Below are positions 1-7,837 of a DNA stretch of 64,000 nucleotides, piece after piece. The translations under genes and the position numbers were made by a program. Origin of the DNA: Methanococcoides sp052057775 (lineage in GTDB: Archaea; Halobacteriota; Methanosarcinia; Methanosarcinales; Methanosarcinaceae). Within the stretch, counting starts at the first letter, position 1, and every line of letters begins with the position of its first letter. The notes below the pieces were generated by a model, which saw nothing but the letters and a program-made list of their open reading frames with translations, did not search any database and was not told the origin of the DNA. The DNA lies in assembly GCF_052057775.1 (NCBI RefSeq), contig NZ_CP195121.1:186001-250000 (forward strand). The letters run 5' to 3'.

Positions 1-239
1 CACCGGGACTCAGGGTAACGGTCTGCGATGATGCGGTTCCTTTTGTCTCAAAGGGAAAGACAACATTTGCAAAACATGTCACAGCAATAGACCCCGGCCT
101 TAGAAGCGGTGACGAGGTCATAGTTGTTGATGAGAACGACAATGCCATTGCAACCGGCCAGCTTCTTCTGTCACCCGACGAAGTGGAAGCACTTGATACA
201 GGTGCAGCGGTGGATGTTCGCTGCGGATGTGAACAGTAA
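1..239 (+). CDS. PUA-domain protein, C-terminal end only (archaeosine tRNA-guanine transglycosylase family)
   Basis: This is the last 78 codons of a gene that starts outside the window; it ends at TAA 237-239. The visible part is a complete-looking PUA RNA-binding domain, with the segment KGKTTFAKHV, then DPGLRSGDEVIVVDE, then a glycine-alanine-valine-arginine end (GAAVDVRCG). This order is typical of the C-terminal PUA domain of archaeal TgtA or of its partner ArcS, which make archaeosine at position 15 of tRNA. The catalytic part is not in the window, so the exact enzyme cannot be decided. The closing CGCEQ with two cysteines is not a usual part of the domain. Confidence 0.6.
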   Translation, partial: PGLRVTVCDDAVPFVSKGKTTFAKHVTAIDPGLRSGDEVIVVDENDNAIATGQLLLSPDEVEALDTGAAVDVRCGCEQ

Positions 240-384
240 GCTCCCATAGCCCTTATATTATTCAAAAAGTTCCGCTACCTGATGTCAAAATGTACATATA
301 GCAACAAATTAAATAAGCTGTGAACTTATATATCGCCTCAAATTCATCTCGTCGGAGGGTGAGATCATCGCAGAAGAGGAATTC

Positions 385-1248
385 TTGAAAACGTTTGTCA
401 TTCCGGACAATACTAAAATGGAAGAGCGCAATATCGTGCTGGACGGAGATATCATAATAGGTAACCATTCAGATATACGATATGGCCTGATAGCTAATTC
501 TGCGATCCTTGGAGAAAGGGTCGAGGTCTCCGGCGACATCAAAACAATATCAGACATCAGGATCGATATCTGGTCCCATATCGGTGGCACTGTCAGGACA
601 AAGGAGAACGCCTACATCGGCGAGTTCGTCTCTATTGACGGAAAACTTGTGGTCAAAGGCGACCTTGACATCGGTAACGATGTAAAGATCAAGGGCGGTT
701 TCGAGGCAAAGGGATGGATCGTTGTTAGAAACCCGGTCCCTGTGATCGCCTACCTTTTCCTGTACCTGACCGAACTTTTACGCATGGGCAAGGATGAAGA
801 GGTCGAGAAGGCATTGAACGAGCTGTTCGACGAGGAAGTAGAGACCATCGGCAATGTTGCCATGATCATACCAAATGGTTCAAAGATCTCCATGGACTCA
901 ATAAGAGTGCCTTCAAAAACCGTTATCGGAAACAATTGCCGTCTTGTTGGGAACATTCGCACTACTTCACTTGACATGGCAAACGACACCACCCTCTACG
1001 GAAGCATACGCACCATGAACACAGTGAACCTTGGCGAGAACAACATCATACACGGGAACATAGTTTCACGTGGGGATGTATACATCGACAAAGGCACACA
1101 TGTACTTGGAGAGATCAATGCCAATTCCATAAAGATACATGAGACCGCACGTGTGGACGGTGTTATGAGAGCAAACGGAGGTATTGTCTTCGAACGAGAG
1201 GGAGAAGATGGTCTCTCCGACAATGAGCTGATGACGCTCGATATATGA
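385..1248 (+). CDS. Bactofilin-like (polymer-forming) beta-helix protein
   Basis: The 287-residue product is built from short repeats of alternating hydrophobic and glycine residues (GDI, GNI, GSI, GEI steps), which fits the right-handed beta-helix of bactofilin/DUF583 proteins. There are two helical blocks, about residues 15-112 and 165-270. They are separated by a hydrophobic stretch (about 116-132) and an acidic helical linker (133-160), so the protein could touch the membrane. It ends in an acidic tail. No methionine start is available; TTG 385 is the first standard start in frame, with a weak GAGGA four bases before it. A much better Shine-Dalgarno run at 353-361 points to AUC codons at 364 or 367 instead. 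A shorter relative lies at 60626. In bacteria such proteins form filaments at the membrane; a similar role here is inference. Confidence 0.7.
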   Translation: MKTFVIPDNTKMEERNIVLDGDIIIGNHSDIRYGLIANSAILGERVEVSGDIKTISDIRIDIWSHIGGTVRTKENAYIGEFVSIDGKLVVKGDLDIGNDVKIKGGFEAKGWIVVRNPVPVIAYLFLYLTELLRMGKDEEVEKALNELFDEEVETIGNVAMIIPNGSKISMDSIRVPSKTVIGNNCRLVGNIRTTSLDMANDTTLYGSIRTMNTVNLGENNIIHGNIVSRGDVYIDKGTHVLGEINANSIKIHETARVDGVMRANGGIVFEREGEDGLSDNELMTLDI

Positions 1249-1275
1249 CCATCATACCTAATTTTGAGGTATTCT

Positions 1276-2448
1276 ATGACCAAAGAGACTACCCTATCAA
1301 GAGATTACGAATCAATAGTAGAACAGGATAAGAACTACGTAATGCAGACATACACACGCCAGCCCATCGCCCTTGAGAGCGGGAAGGGGTCTGTTGTCCG
1401 TGACATAAACGGCAGGGAATACATCGACTGTGTGGCAGGAATTGCCGTGAACAATGTCGGACATTGCCACCCACGTGTTGTAGAGGCGATCAGCAAACAG
1501 GCCGAGAAGCTCATCCACGTTTCAAATCTCTATTACACTGACGTCCAGGCACAGCTTGCCGAGGAACTTGTCGGGATTACCGGCATGGGACGTGCATTCT
1601 TCTGTAATTCCGGTACCGAGGCTGTCGAGGCTGCAATGAAGCTCGCAAGGGTCTCAACAGGAAAGACCGAGTTCATCGCAGCAGAACATTCATTCCACGG
1701 ACGTACCATGGGATCCCTTACAGTTACTTACAAATCCGTATACAGGACACCTTTCGAACCTCTCGTCCAGGGAGAGAAGTTCGTACCATACAACGATGCT
1801 CAGGCCATCAGGGATTCAATAACCAAAGACACTGCAGCGGTCATCGTTGAACCGATACAGGGAGAAGGGGGCATCAATGTGCCCTCTGACGACTACCTCC
1901 GGGAAGTGCGTGAGATCTGTGATGAGAACGACATGCTCCTTATATTCGACGAAGTGCAGACCGGTTTTGCCAGGACAGGAAAGTGGTTCTGTAAGGAACA
2001 CTCAAAAGTTGAACCTGATATCATGACAATGGCAAAGGCCATAGGCGGAGGATTCCCAATGGGTGCCATTGTGGCACGTGATGGCATATCCTTTGACAAG
2101 AGCCAGCACGCTGCGACCTTCGGAGGCGGACCCCTTGCATGTGCCGCATCCCTTGCATCAATAGGAGTTATCAGGGATGAGAAACTTGTGGAGCGCTCGG
2201 CAGAGATGGGAGAGTACTTCATGGACAGGCTCAACTCACTTGAACTCGACAACATCGTTGAGGTCCGCGGAAAAGGTCTCATGATCGGAGTTGAGATAGA
2301 CAGGCCATGCGCAGACATCGTTGACCTTGCAAGGGACAAAGGAGTCCTCCTCAACTGTACATCCGAGAAGGTCATCCGTATTGCACCTCCACTCATTATC
2401 ACCAAAGAACAGATCGATACGGTGGTGGACATAATTGCCCAGATATGA
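1276..2448 (+). CDS. argD: Acetylornithine aminotransferase-type class III aminotransferase
   Basis: This 390-residue PLP enzyme would transfer an amino group from glutamate to N-acetylglutamate semialdehyde in arginine synthesis, in the cytoplasm. Seen in the sequence: the class III fold signature FCNSGTEAVEAAMKLAR, the pyridine-ring aspartate in LLIFDEVQTGFARTG, and the PLP lysine in MTMAKAIGGGFPMGA. The length matches ArgD. ATG 1276 is chosen because GAGGT sits five bases before it; a TTG at 1264 in frame lacks such a site. It overlaps hisC by 14 bases, so the two aminotransferases are probably co-translated. Related class III enzymes (4-aminobutyrate, LysW-lysine) cannot be fully excluded. 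Confidence 0.88.
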   Translation: MTKETTLSRDYESIVEQDKNYVMQTYTRQPIALESGKGSVVRDINGREYIDCVAGIAVNNVGHCHPRVVEAISKQAEKLIHVSNLYYTDVQAQLAEELVGITGMGRAFFCNSGTEAVEAAMKLARVSTGKTEFIAAEHSFHGRTMGSLTVTYKSVYRTPFEPLVQGEKFVPYNDAQAIRDSITKDTAAVIVEPIQGEGGINVPSDDYLREVREICDENDMLLIFDEVQTGFARTGKWFCKEHSKVEPDIMTMAKAIGGGFPMGAIVARDGISFDKSQHAATFGGGPLACAASLASIGVIRDEKLVERSAEMGEYFMDRLNSLELDNIVEVRGKGLMIGVEIDRPCADIVDLARDKGVLLNCTSEKVIRIAPPLIITKEQIDTVVDIIAQI

Positions 2449-3517
2449 ACTGTTAAAGAAAGAGATCGCATCCATTGCAAAATATGTCCCGGGAAAATCT
2501 ATCGATGATATTGTAAGGACTTACGGACTGGACCCCGCATCTGTGATCAAGCTGGGCTCCAATGAGAACCCTCTTGGGCCATCTCCAAAAGCAGTGGAAG
2601 CCCTCATAAATGATGCACAGGCCATCAGCATCTACCCTTCAGCCGATGCACGTGAGCTCGTGGAAGCAATATCCGAATACACCGGCATACCTGCAGACCA
2701 CGTTGTGGCATCCGGCCCGGGCATGGACGGCCTTCTGGACGGGCTCACAAGACTTGTCATAAGCCGCGGGGATGAGGTCATACTTACAACACCAACATTC
2801 TCATACTATGAGATATCAGCTCGTGCCAACGGAGCAGTGCCTGTTTACGTCCAGCGCGAAGAGGATTTCTCAGTGGATGTAGGGAAGGTAATTGATGCCA
2901 TCACACCACTAACGAAGATCATCTTCCTGTGCTCACCCAACAACCCCTCAGGTAATGTGATACCTGAAGAGGACATACTCCGGATAGCAGAGGCCACTGA
3001 AGCGCTTGTGTTCGTTGATGAGGCATATGTTGAGTTCGCTGACAGGAACATCGCACACCTTGTTCCAAAATACGACAATATCATTGTCGGAAGGACATTC
3101 TCAAAGGCCTTCGGTCTTGCAGGAATGAGGATAGGATACGGCATCCTCCCTGTCTGGCTCAGGGAAGAGTACATGAAGATAGCAACCCCATTCTGTGTGA
3201 GCTCAGCAGCAGTTGCAGCCGGTGTTGCTGCACTCTCAGATTCCGAGCACCTCAACAAGAGCATCGAACTGGCACGCACAGGAAAGAAATATCTTCAGGA
3301 CAACATCCCTTTCAAGGTCTACGACACCCAGGCTAATTTCGTACTTGTTGATGTCGCCCCCCACAAGGCACGTGATGTTACAACAGAATTGCTCAAAAAA
3401 GGGATCATTGTACGTGACTGCACATCCTTTGCCAACGCAGGAGAGTCATTCATAAGGGTCACTATTGGCACAGAGAAGCAGAACAAAAAGGTCGTGGAAG
3501 GTTTCTCTTCCATCTGA
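2435..3517 (+). CDS. hisC: Histidinol-phosphate aminotransferase
   Basis: The 360-residue class I/II aminotransferase converts imidazole acetol phosphate to histidinol phosphate using glutamate. Diagnostic segments are LGSNENPLGPSP near the N-terminus, CSPNNPSGN, the aspartate of VFVDEAYVEF, the PLP lysine in TFSKAFGLAGMRIGYG, and a C-terminal FIRVTIGT arginine that binds the substrate carboxylate. The start is TTG 2435 inside the end of argD; no ATG is in frame nearby, so translational coupling to argD is likely. The pair forms an amino-acid biosynthesis operon. Confidence 0.88.
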   Translation: MPRYELLKKEIASIAKYVPGKSIDDIVRTYGLDPASVIKLGSNENPLGPSPKAVEALINDAQAISIYPSADARELVEAISEYTGIPADHVVASGPGMDGLLDGLTRLVISRGDEVILTTPTFSYYEISARANGAVPVYVQREEDFSVDVGKVIDAITPLTKIIFLCSPNNPSGNVIPEEDILRIAEATEALVFVDEAYVEFADRNIAHLVPKYDNIIVGRTFSKAFGLAGMRIGYGILPVWLREEYMKIATPFCVSSAAVAAGVAALSDSEHLNKSIELARTGKKYLQDNIPFKVYDTQANFVLVDVAPHKARDVTTELLKKGIIVRDCTSFANAGESFIRVTIGTEKQNKKVVEGFSSI

Positions 3518-3561
3518 CCCTTTTTCTTTAAAAAAGTAATTCAACTTCCCGAAATGGGCAG

Positions 3562-3918
3562 TCAGCAGATCTCATCTATTTTCATTAACGGATAGTCCAG
3601 TTCCTTATTGAACTCCATAGAGACATGGGCCTTTGCAGAGCCATACTTTGCATCGATCTGGACATTGAGCATACGACCTTCCAGCTCGCAGTAACCGAAC
3701 TCATCATTGAGCTTTGAACGTACCATATCCCTGTCTATGGAAACGGTGATATTCTCCACGCATGGCTGTACTGAAATGCTCTGTGCAATAGCTTCCTCAA
3801 GACTTTCCACCGTCCTCAGGCTCACAGGAGAACCGGTGAACTGGTGATACAAAGCTCCGAGTTTGATCCCGGCTTCAAAAAGTACGTTGTCCCTGTCGGT
3901 AATTGTATTTTCGGCCAT
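3562..3918 (-). CDS. mptD: Archaeal dihydroneopterin aldolase, methanopterin biosynthesis
   Basis: The 118-residue protein matches the archaeal MptD family (formerly DUF372). The pattern is FEAGIKLGALYHQFTG near the N-terminus, a VQPCVENITVSID core, and the closing ELDYPLMKIDEI. MptD cleaves 7,8-dihydroneopterin to 6-hydroxymethyl-7,8-dihydropterin, an early step of tetrahydromethanopterin synthesis. Length and order of motifs agree with the family. It stands alone, downstream of the histidine kinase gene on the same strand and convergent with hisC. A purine-rich tract lies just upstream of its promoter region. Confidence 0.8.
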   Translation of the reverse strand: MAENTITDRDNVLFEAGIKLGALYHQFTGSPVSLRTVESLEEAIAQSISVQPCVENITVSIDRDMVRSKLNDEFGYCELEGRMLNVQIDAKYGSAKAHVSMEFNKELDYPLMKIDEIC

Positions 3919-3992
3919 ATGCTACCTACCTTGATAGTTAATGGGTCGAAATTGACCTGAAGATATAAAGCCGATACGGTTATCTGGATTTT

Positions 3993-4041
3993 AAGAAGAA
4001 AAAGAAAAAGGAGAGACAAGAAGAGAGGAGAGAGGAAGAGG
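3993..4041. repeat. Homopurine tract on the + strand
   Basis: Forty-nine bases are purine on the + strand except for one cytosine at 4017. Read on the minus strand this is a pyrimidine-rich run just after the stop of the histidine kinase gene, so it may act as a U/C-rich termination zone for that transcript. Such tracts can also form triplex DNA. Confidence 0.6.
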
Positions 4042-4069
4042 TGAAAATGAAGATCTGAAATAAAAAACC

Positions 4070-6949
4070 TCAGGCCTTCTTCACAGTGGCCCAGAAAACA
4101 CTCCCCTGCCCTTCAGGGTTGTCCTCAACTCCCACTTTGCCGCCGTGAAGGTCAATTATCCTTTTAACGATAGCAAGGCCAAGTCCGGTACCTTTCACAG
4201 CCGCCTTTGTAGCACGTTTGAACCTCTCGAACACGAATGGTTTGTCCTCATCCGCAACACCCTCACCAAAATCAGTAACTGTGATCTTCCACTCATCACC
4301 GTAGTCAAGGATGTCAACAATGATCTTACTTCCTTGAGGGCTGTATTTTATTGCATTTGAAAGCAGGTTCACAAAGACTTCTTCCAGAACCGGGCTTGTC
4401 TTTGCATTGTACTTGCCGCTTGCCATGTTCTCAAGAACGATGTGTTGGCTCCTGAGCTGTTTGTCAAGGGATTGTATTGCCAGCCTTACGATCGCACCAA
4501 CGTCCATTACTTTGAACTCCAGAACACTGATAGCCTCCAGTCTTGAAAGCTTGGATACCGATTCGATCATGTCAATAAGCTTGCCGTTATTTCGCTTGAT
4601 CGCACGGAGCTTTTCAGTTGTGTCCGGATCATATTCTCTTTTTAATAATATTTCTACAAATCCCTTTACAAGACCTGCAGGGTTCATTAGATCATGGCGG
4701 ATGATGTCAGTAAACAGATCCTTAAGCTCATTTGAACGTTCCAGTTCCTCAGCATATTCCTGAAGATCAGATTCCGCCCTCTTCCTCATCGTTATGTTGC
4801 GGTAGCTACAAACGTGCCCCCTGACCTTGCCATCAGTAATAACAGGGAAAAGATGATATTCGAAGATACGACCATCCCGGAAATAAAGTACATCCGAATC
4901 ATATTCCATCAAAATTGCGAACCTCTTGACCTTTGAAAGGATGTGATCTGCATTTTCCAATTGTGACAGGCCGTATCTGACAAATGCTTCAACATAGTTC
5001 TTTTCAGTATCCGCATCATCAGGAATATTCCATATTTCCCTGAACTTGTTGTTCACCATCCTGATCGTTCCGGTGTTATCAAAGAAAGAGATACCATCAT
5101 CCGTAGATTCCAGGACGTTCCTTAAAAGGGTCTCATTCTCTTTGATAAGCTTCTCAGCGATCCGATGTTCGGAAATTTCCTCCTTGAGATTTTCATTGAC
5201 CCTCGTAAGTTCTCTTGTGCGCTCCTCCACTTTATCTTCCAGTTCCTGCCGGTATGAATCCAATTCAATTTCTGCCTTTTTCTTATCAGTGATATCACGA
5301 ACAATGATCTGGATGAACTGTTCATTCTTATCGATCACCGAACCGCTTACATCCACATCAATAGACGAACCATCCGATCTTTTTAATTTAGATTCAAGAT
5401 GAACAGAACCTTTCACCATGATATTCCCGATTGTATCGGAAACAAAGATACGCTCTTCATCAGGATATAATGAGACAAGGTCAATACCAACAAGGGAATC
5501 CCTGTCATAACCAAGCATCTCACAGGCTTTCTTGTTGACATTCAGGATTCGCCCATCCGCATCATGGATAATCACCGCATCATTTGATTCTTCAAAAAGT
5601 GAACGATAATACATTTCACTCAGGCCCAGGGACTTTCGTGAACGGTCATGCTGAAGGGAATTACCAATTGTGGAACCCACAAGACGGAACATGTCCGTGA
5701 CAAAGTTCGAAAAATGCATATCTTCCCTTATAGAGCAAAAGCCAACAAAGCCCATCAATTCATCCTTCATTAGCAAGGGAACTATAAGAGCTGATCTGAC
5801 CTTCAAAAGTTCCAGCATCTCCTTGCCTTTGTGAGCTTCCTCAGGGAGATCATCAAGAGAGTGAATCTTTACCGCCTTATTCTTGCGCAGAGGCATTATA
5901 AAGCAGGGAATTTCGGAAAGCGTTATCGTATCAAATTCTTTCCCTACAGCATCCACACCTTCACGATACCACTCGCCGTACTTTTCTGCAAGATCATTAT
6001 CAGAAGAGAACTCATAAATGAAAATGTGATCCACCTTTGCTGCCTTCCCCACAGACTCCAGAGCATGATATATCTCATCCCCTAGATCCCTTGAAGGAAA
6101 ATTGATTAGCCTGGAAGAGATATCACATAAGGTCTTTTCAAATTGTACATAGTGCCTCAGTTTGGTTTCCAGATCGATATGTTGAGTGATATCTCTCAGA
6201 ATACCTGTCACACCAATAATATCACCGGAATCGTCCTTCAAAGGCATTCCTGAATCTTCCATCCAATGCACATTCTCACTATTATCGGTAGTCCTGAACA
6301 GGATGGAATGTTCAATACCTTCAAAGAGAACTGATCTGTATTCGGAGATCACACGATCCCTATCATCAGGATGGATAAAATCGGCCCAGTCCGACAAGAG
6401 CATTTTGTTTGCATTGTATCCAAGTTTCTTCACCTGTGGACTGATGTAGGTGATCCTCATTTCAGTGTCCAGAGAATATGCTATATCGGTCGTGTTCTCC
6501 ACCATAAACCGGTATTTCTTCAAATTTTCCACAAGAGCATATTCAACATATTTACATTCGACCATCGGCCCAAGATAATCAGAAATAGCCCGGATCAGAT
6601 CCTTTTCTTCCTTAAGGAACGGACCTTCGGCTGAATCAGGAATCGCTCCAGTATAGTAGACAGAAATCCTGCCGGCCCTCGACCCATCCACAATTATATC
6701 AGTACTGAGTTCCAGAGGTGTTACTTTAAATCCCGGACTTTGGAAGAACATCCCTTTGAGTTCAATGCATGCACATTCAAGATCAGAATATTGAAAACCT
6801 GAAGGGATAAGCTCCACTACCCCCTGAAGTGTCTCATCCAGAGGAAGGTTTTTCCTGATGATACACAAAATCCCATAGAGGCAGCTAAGTTCCTTGCACC
6901 TCTCATTAAGCGATGATTCCAGCGAAGCCGTGCTCCGCTCATCTTCCAA
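4070..6949 (-). CDS. Multi-sensor PAS/GAF histidine kinase
   Basis: This 959-residue protein has no signal peptide or membrane helix, so it should be a soluble sensor. Order of domains: a GAF-like N-terminal part (about 1-140), a PAS domain with PAC tail (about 145-265, ending GVTGILRDIT), a GAF domain (about 270-430, with SALIVPLLMKDELMGFVGF), a second PAS (about 445-560), a coiled coil (about 560-610), a third PAS (about 610-725), HisKA with the phospho-accepting His752 in RHDLMNP, and HATPase_c. The N box (NLLSNAIKYS) is near 861, DFGEG near 893 and GTGLGLA near 920. All catalytic boxes are intact. The start is TTG 6949. No response regulator is next to it. The architecture resembles the many orphan sensor kinases of Methanosarcina; the ligand is unknown. 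Confidence 0.88.
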   Translation of the reverse strand: MEDERSTASLESSLNERCKELSCLYGILCIIRKNLPLDETLQGVVELIPSGFQYSDLECACIELKGMFFQSPGFKVTPLELSTDIIVDGSRAGRISVYYTGAIPDSAEGPFLKEEKDLIRAISDYLGPMVECKYVEYALVENLKKYRFMVENTTDIAYSLDTEMRITYISPQVKKLGYNANKMLLSDWADFIHPDDRDRVISEYRSVLFEGIEHSILFRTTDNSENVHWMEDSGMPLKDDSGDIIGVTGILRDITQHIDLETKLRHYVQFEKTLCDISSRLINFPSRDLGDEIYHALESVGKAAKVDHIFIYEFSSDNDLAEKYGEWYREGVDAVGKEFDTITLSEIPCFIMPLRKNKAVKIHSLDDLPEEAHKGKEMLELLKVRSALIVPLLMKDELMGFVGFCSIREDMHFSNFVTDMFRLVGSTIGNSLQHDRSRKSLGLSEMYYRSLFEESNDAVIIHDADGRILNVNKKACEMLGYDRDSLVGIDLVSLYPDEERIFVSDTIGNIMVKGSVHLESKLKRSDGSSIDVDVSGSVIDKNEQFIQIIVRDITDKKKAEIELDSYRQELEDKVEERTRELTRVNENLKEEISEHRIAEKLIKENETLLRNVLESTDDGISFFDNTGTIRMVNNKFREIWNIPDDADTEKNYVEAFVRYGLSQLENADHILSKVKRFAILMEYDSDVLYFRDGRIFEYHLFPVITDGKVRGHVCSYRNITMRKRAESDLQEYAEELERSNELKDLFTDIIRHDLMNPAGLVKGFVEILLKREYDPDTTEKLRAIKRNNGKLIDMIESVSKLSRLEAISVLEFKVMDVGAIVRLAIQSLDKQLRSQHIVLENMASGKYNAKTSPVLEEVFVNLLSNAIKYSPQGSKIIVDILDYGDEWKITVTDFGEGVADEDKPFVFERFKRATKAAVKGTGLGLAIVKRIIDLHGGKVGVEDNPEGQGSVFWATVKKA

Positions 6950-7099
6950 ATAAGACCCACTAGTTAAAGTGATCGAAGATCCTCCCTTTTACCCCATGAA
7001 CGATCAGCCCCCAAATCATTCAAAATATATTATACAAGGATGGCATATATAAGATTGCCGAACCGCTTAAATGACGATCAAAGATGATCTAGAAACGTC

Positions 7100-7507
7100 T
7101 CACCTGCTCCTCAGACCGACCTCATTGTCGATCTCTTCTGCTATCTTTTCCAGCTCATCGAAGATCCTTTCGGAATCCTTTCTCATCTCACAGACCGCTG
7201 CCTTCAGGCTGCCCCCGCGAAGATACAGCATTTTTTTCCTCCGGTAGACAAGACCCGACCCGATGAGGTTTCTAAGATGATGATTTACCCGGGAAAGACT
7301 GATACCAAGGGAATTTGCAAGCATCTCTGAAGTAACACCTTCATTTCGGGAAAGGTTTGAAAGCATGTCCATCACGATCTTTTTGGAAATGTCCTCCACA
7401 TCCCTGCCTGAAGATAGTCCGAAACTGTCACAGAACCAATGTACATCCTTTTCAAGGTCTTTTTCTACTGGTTTTTCAATATGTATGAGGATGATCTGAC
7501 GAGCCAT
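7100..7507 (-). CDS. Winged-helix (ArsR-like) transcription regulator, divergent from clpB
   Basis: The 135-residue product has an N-terminal beta-rich piece, then a winged helix-turn-helix at about 47-100: helix EGVTSEMLANSLG, recognition helix SLSRVNHHLRNLI, and the wing SGLVYRRKKMLYLR. A helical C-terminus (ERIFDELEKIAEEID) could dimerise. ATG 7507 is chosen over an upstream in-frame start at 7561 because a TATA-like box (around 7526-7540) lies about 25 bases before it, suggesting a leaderless message. The gene is transcribed away from clpB and shares its upstream region, where GACAAAAT motifs recur. I infer that it controls clpB and itself; no metal-site cysteines are seen. Confidence 0.75.
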   Translation of the reverse strand: MARQIILIHIEKPVEKDLEKDVHWFCDSFGLSSGRDVEDISKKIVMDMLSNLSRNEGVTSEMLANSLGISLSRVNHHLRNLIGSGLVYRRKKMLYLRGGSLKAAVCEMRKDSERIFDELEKIAEEIDNEVGLRSR

Positions 7508-7837
7508 CACGAAAATATTGACCTTATACAATATATACCTTCCTGTTTTTGTCGAAATCATATAGACAAAATGGACAAAATCTAATCAAAATTGACATTA
7601 ATTTTAAATTTAACAGAAACGTTTAAATAGTAGAACATATAATTTGAAGTGTTAAAGAATACAGATCACAAAAATACCCGATTGTGACCTGAAACTACAA
7701 TTGGCCATCCGATAAGAAAGGGGAGTAAGCTTCAGGGAGGCAATTGGGTCATTGTTGAGAGATCGAACAGATTTATTGACAAAATTTGACAGAAAGTAGA
7801 ACAAAATATTCCATGAACATAAGATAAGGAGGTTCAA
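7508..7837. promoter_or_regulatory. Divergent regulator/clpB promoter region with GACAAAAT motifs
   Basis: This 330-base gene-free region holds the promoters of both genes. GACAAAAT occurs at 7565-7572, 7574-7581 and 7778-7785, and its complement TTTTGTC at 7547-7553. The arms at 7547-7553 and 7565-7571 form an inverted repeat with an 11-base spacer, just upstream of the regulator's TATA-like box. A TATA box for clpB is visible at 7621-7630, and a strong AAGGAGGT ribosome site precedes clpB. The third copy lies between that TATA box and the clpB start, followed by a related TTTGACAG at 7785-7792. Binding by the wHTH protein is inference. Confidence 0.55.
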
